Notes: generated by a model not told the origin, from the letters alone. DNA of 64,000 bases from Thalassovita mediterranea (GCF_001458435.1 NZ_CYSF01000003.1:62001-126000), one strand, 5' to 3'; positions 33,296 through 42,645 are shown, counted from the first letter of the stretch. Numbers and translations: made by a program.

Positions 33296-33787
33296 ATGTC
33301 CAGCAGCATTGACTACGGAAACCTGATGCACCGCGCCATGCGCAGCCTTATTCAGGAGGTCCTGCAGGATGTGGCCGACAATGGGCTGCCCGGCGCGCAC
33401 CACTTCTTTATCACCTTTGACACCACCCACCCCGATGCGGTTCTGGCCCAATGGCTGAAAGATCGCTACCCCGAGGAAATGACCGTGGTGATGCAGCATT
33501 GGTACGACAACCTGCTGGTCGAAGAGGATGGGTTCCACGTCACGCTGAATTTTGGCGATCAGCCGGAACCGCTTTACATCCCGTTTGATGCGCTGCGCAC
33601 CTTTGTTGACCCTTCGGTCGAATTTGGCCTGCGCTTTGAAAGCCCGGAAATGGATGATCTGGATGACGAAGATCTAGAAGATGATCTGGTCGAACAGGAT
33701 GAAACTGCCGCACTGGAAGAGATCCTCGAAGAGACGGACGCCCCCAAAGAGGCAGAGGTTGTAAGCCTCGACAGTTTCCGCAAGTAA
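33296..33787 (+). CDS. sspB: ClpXP adaptor SspB (alpha type)
   Basis: The 163-residue protein has the SspB tag-binding fold at residues 1-110 (MHRAMRSLIQEVLQDVADNG, HHFFITFDTTHPDAVL, VVMQHWYDNLLV, FGDQPEPLYIPFDAL). A very acidic linker (about 115-150) follows, and a C-terminal tail VVSLDSFRK corresponds to the ClpX-docking (XB) motif of alphaproteobacterial SspB. It delivers ssrA-tagged proteins to ClpXP. The tmRNA gene that adds the tag is about 1.5 kb upstream, separated only by chrA. AAAGG lies 8 bases before the ATG. A terminator follows. Confidence 0.92.
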   Translation: MSSSIDYGNLMHRAMRSLIQEVLQDVADNGLPGAHHFFITFDTTHPDAVLAQWLKDRYPEEMTVVMQHWYDNLLVEEDGFHVTLNFGDQPEPLYIPFDALRTFVDPSVEFGLRFESPEMDDLDDEDLEDDLVEQDETAALEEILEETDAPKEAEVVSLDSFRK

Positions 33788-33809
33788 TCATCGCCAACGC
33801 CAAAGCTTG

Positions 33810-33839
33810 AACCGCCCCGTCCTGCAGGGCGGTTTTGCT
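33810..33839 (+). terminator. Intrinsic terminator of sspB
   Basis: The perfect stem AACCGCCC/GGGCGGTT (33810-33834) has a 9-base loop and is followed by TTTGCTTT. It lies 23 bases after the stop. Confidence 0.82.
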
Positions 33840-33985
33840 TTGGCGGCTTAGCTGCCCTTGGGCCACAAATTACTGGCGGGGCTAAGCGAAATAGCGGCGC
33901 CGTTAGCGGTATCCCACGGTATACAGCATTGCACTTTGCTGCCCATACGTTATGAGAGACCTAACGCTTTTATCGGAGGTCCATC

Positions 33986-35380
33986 ATGGCAAACACCCGC
34001 ACCGAAACCGACAGCTTTGGCCCGCTGGAAGTTCCGTCCGACAAGTATTGGGGCGCGCAGACTCAGCGCTCGATCATGAACTTCCCCATCGGTTGGGAAA
34101 AACAGCCCGTCGCCATCGTGCGCGCACTGGGCGTGATCAAGCAAGCCTGCGCCATGCAGAACAAAGCGACCGGCAAAATGGACGCCAAGATCGCTGATGC
34201 TGTGATCCAGGCCGCATCCGAAGTGGTTGAGGGCAAGTTTGACGACAACTTCCCGCTGGTGGTTTGGCAGACCGGGTCCGGCACCCAGTCGAACATGAAC
34301 TCGAACGAGGTGATTGCAAACCGCGCGATTGAAATCCTCGGCGGCGTCATCGGGTCCAAGGATCCGGTACACCCCAACGATCACTGCAACATGGGCCAGT
34401 CGTCGAACGACACCTTCCCGACCGCAATGCACATCGCCGCTGCGATGACTGTGCGCGACGTGCTGCTGCCGGGTCTGAACAAACTGGCCGAAGGGCTGGA
34501 GGCGAAAGCCGAAGAGTTCAAAGACATCATCAAAATCGGCCGCACCCACACCCAGGACGCGACCCCGCTGACCCTGGGCCAGGAATTTGGCGGCTATGCC
34601 CACCAGATCCGTCAGGGCATCGCCCGTGTCGAGGCCGCCCTGCCCGGCATCTATGAACTGGCGCAAGGTGGCACCGCCGTTGGCACCGGCCTGAACACCC
34701 AGAAAGGCTGGGGCGAAGCGGTTGCTGCCAACATGGCCGAAATCACCGGCCTGCCCTTCGTCACCGCACCAAACAAATTCGAAGCGCTGGCCGCCCATGA
34801 CGCCATGGTCTTCATGTCTGGCGCATTGGCCACCGTTGCCGGTGCGATGTACAAAATCGCCAACGACATCCGCTTCCTCGGCTCCGGTCCGCGTTCTGGT
34901 CTGGGCGAGCTGATCCTGCCGGAAAACGAACCGGGTTCGTCGATCATGCCCGGCAAAGTGAACCCGACCCAAGCAGAAGCGATGACACAGGTTGCTGCCC
35001 ACGTGATGGGCAACAACGCCGCAATGACCTTCGCCGGGTCGCAGGGCCACTTCGAGCTGAACGTTTACAACCCGATGATGTCCTACAACCTGCTGCAATC
35101 CATGCAGCTGCTGGGCGACGTTGCAGACAGCTTCACCACCCGTATGCTGAACGGCATCAAGGCGAACGAGCCGCGCATCGACAAGCTGATGAAGGAAAGC
35201 CTGATGCTGGTCACAGCACTGGCCCCCACCATCGGTTATGACAACGCGACCACCGTTGCCAAAACCGCGCACAAGAACGGCACCACCCTGAAGGAAGAGG
35301 CGATTGCCCTCGGCTTCGTGGATGAAGCGACGTTCGACGCAGTTGTGCGCCCCGAACAGATGATCGGTCCCAAAGACTAA
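33986..35380 (+). CDS. fumC: Fumarate hydratase, class II
   Basis: The 464-residue protein is a full-length class II fumarase. It shows [18 protein letters not shown] at the N-terminus, [19 protein letters not shown], the [17 protein letters not shown] loop with the catalytic His, and the family signature [11 protein letters not shown] with the active Ser. It converts fumarate to malate in the citric acid cycle without an iron-sulfur cluster. GGAGG lies 7 bases before the ATG. It has its own terminator and is followed by the DUF4169-RHH pair. Confidence 0.97.
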   Translation: MANTRTETDSFGPLEVPSDKYWGAQTQRSIMNFPIGWEKQPVAIVRALGVIKQACAMQNKATGKMDAKIADAVIQAASEVVEGKFDDNFPLVVWQTGSGTQSNMNSNEVIANRAIEILGGVIGSKDPVHPNDHCNMGQSSNDTFPTAMHIAAAMTVRDVLLPGLNKLAEGLEAKAEEFKDIIKIGRTHTQDATPLTLGQEFGGYAHQIRQGIARVEAALPGIYELAQGGTAVGTGLNTQKGWGEAVAANMAEITGLPFVTAPNKFEALAAHDAMVFMSGALATVAGAMYKIANDIRFLGSGPRSGLGELILPENEPGSSIMPGKVNPTQAEAMTQVAAHVMGNNAAMTFAGSQGHFELNVYNPMMSYNLLQSMQLLGDVADSFTTRMLNGIKANEPRIDKLMKESLMLVTALAPTIGYDNATTVAKTAHKNGTTLKEEAIALGFVDEATFDAVVRPEQMIGPKD

Positions 35381-35402
35381 GATCTGGTTAACATGATGCA
35401 GG

Positions 35403-35431
35403 AAAGGCGGCCTTTTGGTCGCCTTTCTTTT
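35403..35431 (+). terminator. Intrinsic terminator of fumC
   Basis: The stem AAAGGCGGCC/GGTCGCCTTT (one G-T pair, loop TTTT) is followed by CTTTTTG. It lies 22 bases after the fumC stop and 29 bases before the next start. Confidence 0.85.
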
Positions 35432-35459
35432 TGTGTGGCCGCCTGTTAGGATTTTGGCC

Positions 35460-35639
35460 ATGACAGTGGTGAACCTCAATAAATTCCGCAAGGCCAAAGC
35501 GCGCGTCGAAAAACGTGCGCAAGCCGATGAAAACGCAGTGAAATTCGGCCGCAGCAAAGCAGAGAAGTCGCTCGATCAGGCGCGGGTCGCAAAGGCCGCG
35601 CGCGATCTCGACGGCAAGCGCCGCGAGGACGATGAATGA
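35460..35639 (+). CDS. DUF4169 family small basic protein
   Basis: This 59-residue, highly charged, helical protein has the DUF4169 pattern: VVNLNKFRKAKARVEKRA at the N-terminus, then ENAVKFGRSKAEKSLDQA and a C-terminal DGKRREDDE. Function is unknown; it has no membrane segment or Cys. Its last codons overlap the next ATG by 4 bases, so it is made together with the ribbon-helix-helix protein. It starts close behind the fumC terminator, and read-through from fumC is possible. Confidence 0.75.
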   Translation: MTVVNLNKFRKAKARVEKRAQADENAVKFGRSKAEKSLDQARVAKAARDLDGKRREDDE

Positions 35640-35863
35640 GCCGCCCTGTCAAACGCTCGCTAACCCTGCGTGGGCATCGCACATCGGTCAGCCTAGAAGA
35701 TGCTTTCTGGCAGGCCTTTCGTGATATCGCGGCCGAACGCGATCAGCCGATCAACGATTTGGCGGCCGAAATTGATGAGGGCCGCGATCTGGACGCAGGG
35801 CTGGCGACGGAGATCCGGCTGTTCGTTCTAGCGCATTATCAGCAAAAGCTGCGCGGCGTTTAG
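35636..35863 (+). CDS. Ribbon-helix-helix domain protein
   Basis: The 75-residue protein fits the RHH_4 type: RSLTLRGHRTSVSLEDAFWQ with the beta strand LTLRGHRTSVSLE, then two helices (AFRDIAAERDQPINDLAAEI and a C-terminal helix ATEIRLFVLAHYQQK). Such proteins may bind DNA as dimers, but antitoxin function is not indicated because no toxin gene follows. It overlaps DUF4169 by ATGA. Confidence 0.75.
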   Translation: MSRPVKRSLTLRGHRTSVSLEDAFWQAFRDIAAERDQPINDLAAEIDEGRDLDAGLATEIRLFVLAHYQQKLRGV

Positions 35864-35945
35864 ATTGCGTTAATCTCTTTGGCCTATCCTCGATCGCATA
35901 ACGAGGAGAGTTCAATGCGACAATCGACAGGTCCGCCCAGCAAAG

Positions 35946-37328
35946 TTAACGCGGTGTGAACCGTAACCAGATCCCGTCGCCGCCGCGCACGGTCAGATGC
36001 GCCACGGGCACTGGCGGCTTTTCGGTCACCACCTCAAACCGATAGGCGCGCACCAGCTGGGATAGGATCAACGGCCCCTCGACCATCGCAAAACCGGCGC
36101 CGGTACACACACGCTGTCCGGCGGAAAACGGCATATAAGCGTCCCGCAGGCAGGACTTGCCATTTTCCGTCTCAAACCGCGTGGGATCAAACTCATCGGG
36201 TCGCTCCCACAGGCGTTCATGACGGTGCAGGTGCCACGGCGACAAAACGATCTGGCTGCCAGCGGGCGCGGTGCGGTCGCGCAGCTGTTCTGGGCAGGTG
36301 TTTTCGCGCACCATCATGGGCACGGGCGGATACAGGCGCAGGGTTTCGCGGAACACATCGCGGCTAACCTGCAACTTTTTCACCACCGAAAACTCTGGCT
36401 GCACAGGGCTGGCCAGCACTGCGGCTTCTTCTGCCACACGATCCTGCCAGTCGGGATAAAGTGCTAGCAAGTACAACGCCCAGGCCAATGCGGACGCGCT
36501 GGTTTCATGCCCAGCAAGGAAGAAGATGGCGACCTGATCGACCATCTCTTCGGTATCGAAGCGGACACCGGTTTCAGGATCGGCGGTGGTCATGATCTTG
36601 GTCGCTAGATCATCGGGCGCATCGCCTGCGCGGATCGCCAGCATCCGCTCGGTCGTCAGTTGGGTGATCAACTGACGGATAACCTGCGCCGTTTGTTTGG
36701 TGCGGCGGCGGTGAAAGCGCGGGAACCAACGCGGCAGCGGCACAAAGGCGCCGAGGTTCAGCACCGGTTGGGTGCGCTGGTGTTCGCGAAACTGATCGAA
36801 CACCTCTGTCGCGACCTGATGTTCGATTGGGATCGAAAACAGGGTGCGGAAAATCACGTCAGCGGCGGCGTGGCTGGTGTGTGCCTCCACCTCCACCGCC
36901 TCGCCTGTTGCCAGCCCCTGCATCCGCGCAACCGCCGCCTGCCCGGCCTGCCACATGGCCGGAAAGGTATCGCGCAGGCGGCCGCCTTCAAATGCGGGAT
37001 CAATGATGCGGCGCTGGCGCTTCCACACCTCGCCGTTGGTCAGGAACACCGAATTGCCCAGCAAGGGCCGCAACCCTTCGCTGATGCGTTCGGATTTGGG
37101 GAAGTCATCAGGGCGCTGTTTCAGCACCAGGTCAACCAGTTCGGGCTGGTTGCACATATAGCTGCGGAAAAACGGCGTGCGAAATTCGGCCATCCATGCG
37201 CGGTAAAGGCGCTGGGGCTGGGCCGACAGGATATCGCGGCGAAATAGGCGCAGGTAACGCAGCAGCGACACTTTGTCAGGGCGCGGCGCGGGCTTCGGCG
37301 GTGGCGGTGACATCGGGCATTGGGTCAT
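35946..37328 (-). CDS. Cytochrome P450
   Basis: The 460-residue protein has the I-helix oxygen-binding motif FLAGHETSAS, the K-helix ExxR (ETLRLYPPVP), and the heme-binding PFSAGQRVCTG with ligand Cys408. There is no N-terminal membrane anchor, so it should be soluble. It resembles long-chain or terpenoid-type bacterial P450s of the CYP4-like clan, but the substrate is unknown and no ferredoxin gene is adjacent. Its ATG overlaps the TGA of the upstream hydrolase by 4 bases, so both are translationally coupled and probably act in one pathway. Confidence 0.93.
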   Translation of the reverse strand: MTQCPMSPPPPKPAPRPDKVSLLRYLRLFRRDILSAQPQRLYRAWMAEFRTPFFRSYMCNQPELVDLVLKQRPDDFPKSERISEGLRPLLGNSVFLTNGEVWKRQRRIIDPAFEGGRLRDTFPAMWQAGQAAVARMQGLATGEAVEVEAHTSHAAADVIFRTLFSIPIEHQVATEVFDQFREHQRTQPVLNLGAFVPLPRWFPRFHRRRTKQTAQVIRQLITQLTTERMLAIRAGDAPDDLATKIMTTADPETGVRFDTEEMVDQVAIFFLAGHETSASALAWALYLLALYPDWQDRVAEEAAVLASPVQPEFSVVKKLQVSRDVFRETLRLYPPVPMMVRENTCPEQLRDRTAPAGSQIVLSPWHLHRHERLWERPDEFDPTRFETENGKSCLRDAYMPFSAGQRVCTGAGFAMVEGPLILSQLVRAYRFEVVTEKPPVPVAHLTVRGGDGIWLRFTPR

Positions 37329-38545
37329 ACCCCAGCCTCCGCCGCCATCGAGGTGAATTTGTTCACCGGCGTCTCCAGCCGCGATTTCGACGCCACACGA
37401 CCGGCAAAGCGCTGATCTAACCGCTCTGGCCCCGCAGTGATGCGGAAATAGTCGTAGTCCCCCGGACGGTCAAAGGCGCAGAGGTATTGGAAATGCAGGC
37501 GGAAAAACCGCCAGCGCAACTCTTTCCAGCGCGCAGGGCTGAGGGTTTGAGTGAAGGCAGCCGAAATCACAATCGGCCAGCGTTTGCCTTCGGGCGCAAC
37601 GCCAGTCACCGCCACCGGATCGCACAGCGCAAAGGCGCAGCCATCGCCCGGTGCGGTCACGTCGAGCCACGAAAGTTCATCGCGTGTGGACAGGAAATGC
37701 AGGTCGCGGCGCAACCGGTCAGCATCGGGCAGGAACGCCACCATGGGCACCACTTGGCCCAAAGACAGAAAGTTCAGCCGCGCGCCAGCCTCTGGCACCT
37801 CGCCAGCGCGGATCAGATCTGCGAGGATCGACACCGCCAGATGGGCACCGGAGCTGTGGCCAACCACCAGCACCTCATCTACATCCTGAGCCAAAGCCTC
37901 TGCAATCAGACCTCGGAATTCGCCTATCCGCGCCTCCAAAGGTGCGGGGTTCGCGCCGCGATAATGAGCTGAATAAGCGTAATCGTGCATCAGGTAGTAG
38001 GCGAAAAACTTGCCATCCTGCGCCTTGAACCAGCGCAGGACAAAGGGCACCACCGCCAATCCGCCCCATGCCGCCAGAGGGTGTAGCAGCGCCAGAACCG
38101 CGCCCGCCCCCCAGGCCAGTGCCAGCGCCAGCGCCAGCTGCACGATCAGAAACACCACTGGATATAGCGCAGCAATCACCGGCCCCTTGCGCAGGCGCAT
38201 CAGTCGCCACAGGGCACCCGTGCTGATATAGGTCCATGCGGTGCGGATCAGTTGTAGGTAGGTCTGAACGATGCCCTGATCCATGCTGCCGCGCACCAGA
38301 TCCGCCCAATACAGGACCTGGACATCCGTTTCCGTATGGTGCCCATCCTGCGTGCTGTCGACATGCCAGCCATAGGGGCCATCCAGACGTTTGGGGCTGA
38401 GCGTCAGATCATAACCGGAAATGGCCGCCTGCGCCGCGCCCTCTTTACGATACAGCTCGCGGTAACGGCGCGGATGGATCGGGTCATAGCCCGGAATGTA
38501 GAAAACCCGACGGGTCCGCACCTGTTGATGTGTCTGATCGGTCAT
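37325..38545 (-). CDS. Alpha/beta hydrolase-like protein with internal membrane segments
   Basis: The 406-residue protein begins RVFYIPGYDPIHPRRYREL, an alpha/beta-hydrolase-like first strand and turn. Two hydrophobic segments follow (about 122-150 and 152-170), then the nucleophile elbow GHSSG with Ser231 (VDEVLVVGHSSGAHLAVSI). A later segment has FLSTRDELSWLDVTAPGDG. It looks like a serine hydrolase or esterase hooked into the membrane. The ATG at 38545 has GAGG 8 bases upstream; an earlier in-frame start at 38593 adds unfamiliar residues. It is coupled to the P450 gene. Function unknown. Confidence 0.75.
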   Translation of the reverse strand: MTDQTHQQVRTRRVFYIPGYDPIHPRRYRELYRKEGAAQAAISGYDLTLSPKRLDGPYGWHVDSTQDGHHTETDVQVLYWADLVRGSMDQGIVQTYLQLIRTAWTYISTGALWRLMRLRKGPVIAALYPVVFLIVQLALALALAWGAGAVLALLHPLAAWGGLAVVPFVLRWFKAQDGKFFAYYLMHDYAYSAHYRGANPAPLEARIGEFRGLIAEALAQDVDEVLVVGHSSGAHLAVSILADLIRAGEVPEAGARLNFLSLGQVVPMVAFLPDADRLRRDLHFLSTRDELSWLDVTAPGDGCAFALCDPVAVTGVAPEGKRWPIVISAAFTQTLSPARWKELRWRFFRLHFQYLCAFDRPGDYDYFRITAGPERLDQRFAGRVASKSRLETPVNKFTSMAAEAGV

Positions 38546-38645
38546 GCGCTGCCTCTTTGCGCGTATCTTAGCGCAGATTTGGCACGTTACCACAACCGAT
38601 CAGTGTTCTTTTGCAATTACTTAGCTAGGTAGCCAGATCGCAGGA

Positions 38646-39407
38646 TCACCCCATCAGTGCCAGCGCAGGGAAGGTTTCCAAGAGCCAGTAAGAGAAGGCC
38701 GAGAAGCCGCCGGTCAGCATCAGCAGGCCAATGGTCCACAGCAAAAGGCCCATTACCTTTTCGATCTGTTCCATGTGGCGCTTCATCCAGCCCATGAAGC
38801 CTGTGAGGCGCGGCAGGAAGGCGGCGACCAGCAGGAACGGCACACCCAAACCCAGCGCATAAAGCGCCAGCAGCATGGTGCCGCGTGCCAGCGATGCTTC
38901 GGACGCGGCCAGCGACAGGATCGCGCCCAGCTGCGGACCAATGCAAGGCGTCCAGCCAAAGGCAAAGGCAAGACCTAGCACATAGGCACCAAAGGCCGAG
39001 CCACCGCGATCGCCCGCGTCCAGACGCGCCTCGCGGTCCAGAAAACCGATGCGGTAGACGCCAACAAAGTGCGCGCCAAAAATCATCACCAGAACACCGG
39101 CGATAGAGTTGAACCAGCCTTGATACTGCAAAAACAGCGTGCCAACGGCGGAGGCGGTGAAGCCAAGGAACAGGAAAATCGTCGACAGCCCCAGCACAAA
39201 GAACAGCGCAGGCATAACTGCGGCGCCGGTTTTGGCGCGTCCCTCGCTTAGGTCAGTGATCGACACGCCCGACATATACGCCAGATACGGCGGCACAATT
39301 GGCAGCACGCAGGGGCTAAGGAATGAGATCAAGCCAGCGAACAGGGCAATCGCCATGGCGGGCAACAAGGCGGCATCAATGATGCTGATATTTTCGAGTC
39401 CAAACAT
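38646..39407 (-). CDS. ccdA: Cytochrome c biogenesis protein CcdA (DsbD-like)
   Basis: The 253-residue membrane protein has six hydrophobic segments and the two redox Cys of the family, C33 in FLSPCVLPIVPPY and C155 in GWTPCIGPQLGA. It passes electrons from cytoplasmic thioredoxin to periplasmic partners for cytochrome c maturation. The ATG at 39407 is chosen because the longer reading adds a non-membrane stretch without family likeness. It follows rne on the same strand but behind the rne terminator. Confidence 0.92.
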   Translation of the reverse strand: MFGLENISIIDAALLPAMAIALFAGLISFLSPCVLPIVPPYLAYMSGVSITDLSEGRAKTGAAVMPALFFVLGLSTIFLFLGFTASAVGTLFLQYQGWFNSIAGVLVMIFGAHFVGVYRIGFLDREARLDAGDRGGSAFGAYVLGLAFAFGWTPCIGPQLGAILSLAASEASLARGTMLLALYALGLGVPFLLVAAFLPRLTGFMGWMKRHMEQIEKVMGLLLWTIGLLMLTGGFSAFSYWLLETFPALALMG

Positions 39408-39507
39408 AACGCCTGCGTAGCGAATCCACGCGCGCCTGTCACCTGACGCAATGTCACAAGCCCGTGCCAAATGGTTACAGCGCCGCGATCCGGCGGAGCA
39501 ACCAAAG

Positions 39508-39546
39508 AAAAACGCCGCCCTCTTCTCAGAGGACGGCGTTTTTTAA
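39508..39546. terminator. Terminator of rne
   Basis: The symmetrical stem AAAACGCCG-CCTCT/AGAGG-CGGCGTTTT has one mismatch and a 4-base loop, with A-run on one side and T-run on the other. It lies just after the rne stop and could end transcription from both directions. Confidence 0.88.
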
Positions 39547-39561
39547 TTATATCAGAAGGCC

Positions 39562-42500
39562 TTAGATCGACCACCAACCGCGGCGCTTGGGCTTGGGCGG
39601 TGCGGCGGGTTCCTCAACCGCGGGGGCCACTGCGACCTCTGCGACAGGTTCCGCAACAGCGGTCTCTGCTACGGGCTCAGGCTCGGCGGCGACCTCGGGC
39701 TCTGCTTCAGCAGGTGCTTCGGCAGCGACAGATTCGACCGCGACAGATTCTGCAGGGGCCTCTTCGGCTGCGGGCGCGTCTTCGACTTTTACGTCTTCCG
39801 CAGTCGCTTCCTCAGCGGGCGCTTCGGCAACAGGCGCGGTGGCTTCTGCCTCAGGGACTTCCGCTGCTGCAGTTTCTTCAGCTACGGCTTCAACAGGGGC
39901 CTCTGCGGGGGCTTCTGCTTCGGCTTCCACAGCCTCGCCTTCTGCACCTGCTTCGGCGGCTTCCGCATCAGCCGTTTCTGCATCAGTAGGCTGATCAGAC
40001 TTCTTGCGGCGGGACCGACGACGGCGGCGTTTCTTCTCCACCGGCTTGTCGTCATCCCCTTCGGCGGCGGGCGCGTCGCCTTCAGCGGCCTCAGACGCCT
40101 CAGCATCGGCACCTGCCTCTGCTCCAGCCACCTCTTGGGCGTCACCTTCGACGGTCTCACCCTCAGGACGATCTGCACCACCCTTGCGGCGACGGCGACG
40201 ACGACGGCGCTTCTTCGGCTTCTGCTCTTCATCCCCCTCGGCCTCGACCGCGGCGACCTCGGCAGCTTCCTGTGCCTCTTCGGCCTCAGCCTCTTCGTCG
40301 ATCTGCTCCATCAGCGAGGCATCGACCGACACCACAGGCGCGGCGGGTTCCGCCACAACGCGCGTTGCGGTTTTGAACTTCTCGATGGTGAAGTCGGGGC
40401 TGACCAGCATCGGGTCGCCTTCGACACGCACGGACAGGCCGTAGCGCGCTTCGATCTGGGCGACGTGTTCACGTTTCTGGTTCATGATGAAGTTGGCGAT
40501 GCCGACAGGGCATTTCACCAGCACTTCACGCGATCGGCCACGGGTGCCCTCTTCTTCGATCTGGCGCAGGATCGACAGCGCAAGGTTGTCGTCCGAACGG
40601 ATCAGGCCGGTGCCGTGGCACGCAGGGCAAGGCTGTGTCGTCGCTTCGATCATGCCGGGGCGCAGACGCTGGCGTGACATTTCCAACAGACCAAAGCCCG
40701 AGATACGGCCGATCTGGATGCGGGCGCGGTCGGACTTCAGCTTATCTTTCAGACGTTTCTCGACCGCGTTGTTGTTGCGGCGTTCGTCCATGTCGATGAA
40801 GTCGATGACGATCAGACCGGCAAGGTCACGCAGACGCAACTGGCGCGCCACCTCTTCGGCGGCCTCCAGGTTGGTTTTCAGCGCGGTTTCCTCGATCGAG
40901 CCCTCTTTGGTGGCGCGGCCCGAGTTCACGTCAACCGCCACCAGCGCTTCGGTCACGCCGATCACGATGTAGCCGCCGGATTTCAGCTGAACGGTCGGGT
41001 TGAACATCCCGCCCAGATAGCTTTCCACCTGATAGCGCGCGAAGAGCGGCAGCTGATCCTGGTAGTTTTTCACGTTCTTGGCGTGGGACGGCATGATCAT
41101 TTTCATGAAGTCCTTGGCGATGCGGTAACCGCGTTCGCCTTCGACCAGAACCTCATCAATCTCGCGGTTATAGAGGTCGCGGATCGAGCGTTTGATCAGA
41201 TCGCCTTCTTCGTAGATTTTGGCCGGGGCAATGGATTGCAGGGTCAGTTCGCGGATCTGTTCCCACATGCGCTGCAGGTATTCGTAGTCGCGCTTGATCT
41301 CTGCTTTGGTGCGTTTGGCACCGGCGGTGCGCACAATGAGGCCCGCGCCCTTAGGCACGTCCATTTCATTGGCGATCTCTTTCAGTTTCTTGCGGTCGGC
41401 GGCGTTGGTGATTTTACGGCTGATGCCGCCGCCACGGGCGGTGTTGGGCATCAGGACGCAATAGCGGCCAGCCAGCGACAGGTAGGTTGTCAGCGCCGCG
41501 CCTTTGTTGCCGCGCTCTTCTTTCACCACCTGAACCAGCAGGATCTGGCGAACTTTGATGACTTCTTGGATCTTGTAGCGACGCGGGCGCGGTTTGCGAC
41601 GCGGGCGAATGTCTGCGCTATCGTCTTCGTCAGCAACGGATTCGATGCTGTCGTCTTTGTCGGTCGCGTCGAGTTTATCGTCGCCGTCTTCGTCCTCATC
41701 ATCGGAGTCGTCCGAGGATTCGTCGCCGTTGTCTTCGCTGGCCTCTTCCGAAGTGTCTTCGGAGGTTTCCTCGGATGCGTCTGCTTCCACAGCGGCATCG
41801 TCGGCCTTCGCCTCTTCGGCTTTTACCTCTTCAGCAGGTGCTTCTTCAGTCGCGGCCTCCTCAGAAGCTGCGTCTTCTGCCGGCGCATCTTCAGTCGGGG
41901 CTTCTTCCGCTACAGTTTCTTCTGCAGCGACCTCTTCAGTCGCAGCTTCAACAGCCGGCGCCTCTTCGGCAACGGCCTCTTCAGCTACCTCAGCAGGCGC
42001 GTCCTCTGCAGCCTCTTCCGCCGGCTCTTCAACCGGGGTTTCGGCAACAGTTTCCATCGGCGACAGGCCTTCGCCTGCCTCAGCCACATCAGCGGCGCCA
42101 ACTTCGGTTGCATCCACAGCGCCCGTATCTACAGCGTCCGAGTCACCTTCTGTCAGGTCGATGGTTTCCATGCCCGCAATCGCGGTGTCACCTTCAGGGG
42201 CTGCCTGATCAACAACCGGCGCAGCCTCTTCAGACGATGCTTCGACCTCTTTGGTCGCTTTCGCGTCCTTGGATTTGGCCGATGCAGCGCGCGACCGCGA
42301 ACGGCGGCGGCGCGGTTTCTTCTCTTCTTCTTCTTCCTCGGCCTTTTGCTGTTCAGCGTAGGCGCGCTCTTCTTCTATCAGCGCTTCGCGGTCGGCGACC
42401 GGGATCTGATAGTAGTCAGGGTGGATTTCAGAAAAGGCGAGGAAGCCATGACGGTTTCCGCCATAGTCCACGAAGGCCGCCTGAAGCGAAGGCTCTACGC

Positions 42501-42645
42501 GGGTAACTTTTGCCAGATAGATGTTGCCAGCAAGCTGACGTTTGTTTTCGGATTCAAAGTCAAATTCCTCAACCTTGTTTCCGTCGACCACCACAACGCG
42601 GGTTTCTTCCGCGTGGGTGGCATCGATAAGCATTTTCTTTGCCAT
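39562..42645 (-). CDS. rne: Ribonuclease E
   Basis: The 1027-residue protein starts MAKKMLIDATHAEETRVVVV. It has an S1 domain (NIYLAKVTRVEPSLQAAFVD) that is interrupted by an insertion of about 250 residues (roughly 95-345), almost all Ala, Glu, Asp, Ser and Thr. The catalytic RNase E/G core follows, with DVNSGRAT and VIDFIDM providing the two metal-binding Asp, and the Zn-link Cys pair CPACHGTG. The C-terminal third is again low-complexity, with Arg-rich patches (KKRRRRRRRRK; KKRRRRRSRRKK) likely for RNA or degradosome binding. The upstream 5' region is 548 bases long. It cuts mRNA and rRNA precursors. Confidence 0.97.
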   Translation of the reverse strand: MAKKMLIDATHAEETRVVVVDGNKVEEFDFESENKRQLAGNIYLAKVTRVEPSLQAAFVDYGGNRHGFLAFSEIHPDYYQIPVADREALIEEERAYAEQQKAEEEEEEKKPRRRRSRSRAASAKSKDAKATKEVEASSEEAAPVVDQAAPEGDTAIAGMETIDLTEGDSDAVDTGAVDATEVGAADVAEAGEGLSPMETVAETPVEEPAEEAAEDAPAEVAEEAVAEEAPAVEAATEEVAAEETVAEEAPTEDAPAEDAASEEAATEEAPAEEVKAEEAKADDAAVEADASEETSEDTSEEASEDNGDESSDDSDDEDEDGDDKLDATDKDDSIESVADEDDSADIRPRRKPRPRRYKIQEVIKVRQILLVQVVKEERGNKGAALTTYLSLAGRYCVLMPNTARGGGISRKITNAADRKKLKEIANEMDVPKGAGLIVRTAGAKRTKAEIKRDYEYLQRMWEQIRELTLQSIAPAKIYEEGDLIKRSIRDLYNREIDEVLVEGERGYRIAKDFMKMIMPSHAKNVKNYQDQLPLFARYQVESYLGGMFNPTVQLKSGGYIVIGVTEALVAVDVNSGRATKEGSIEETALKTNLEAAEEVARQLRLRDLAGLIVIDFIDMDERRNNNAVEKRLKDKLKSDRARIQIGRISGFGLLEMSRQRLRPGMIEATTQPCPACHGTGLIRSDDNLALSILRQIEEEGTRGRSREVLVKCPVGIANFIMNQKREHVAQIEARYGLSVRVEGDPMLVSPDFTIEKFKTATRVVAEPAAPVVSVDASLMEQIDEEAEAEEAQEAAEVAAVEAEGDEEQKPKKRRRRRRRRKGGADRPEGETVEGDAQEVAGAEAGADAEASEAAEGDAPAAEGDDDKPVEKKRRRRRSRRKKSDQPTDAETADAEAAEAGAEGEAVEAEAEAPAEAPVEAVAEETAAAEVPEAEATAPVAEAPAEEATAEDVKVEDAPAAEEAPAESVAVESVAAEAPAEAEPEVAAEPEPVAETAVAEPVAEVAVAPAVEEPAAPPKPKRRGWWSI

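Noticed and set aside
39600-40340. Repeat-rich stretch as a possible tandem repeat or CRISPR-like element
   Set aside because: It is the Ala/Glu/Pro-coding low-complexity tail of rne; the repeats are codon-level and irregular.
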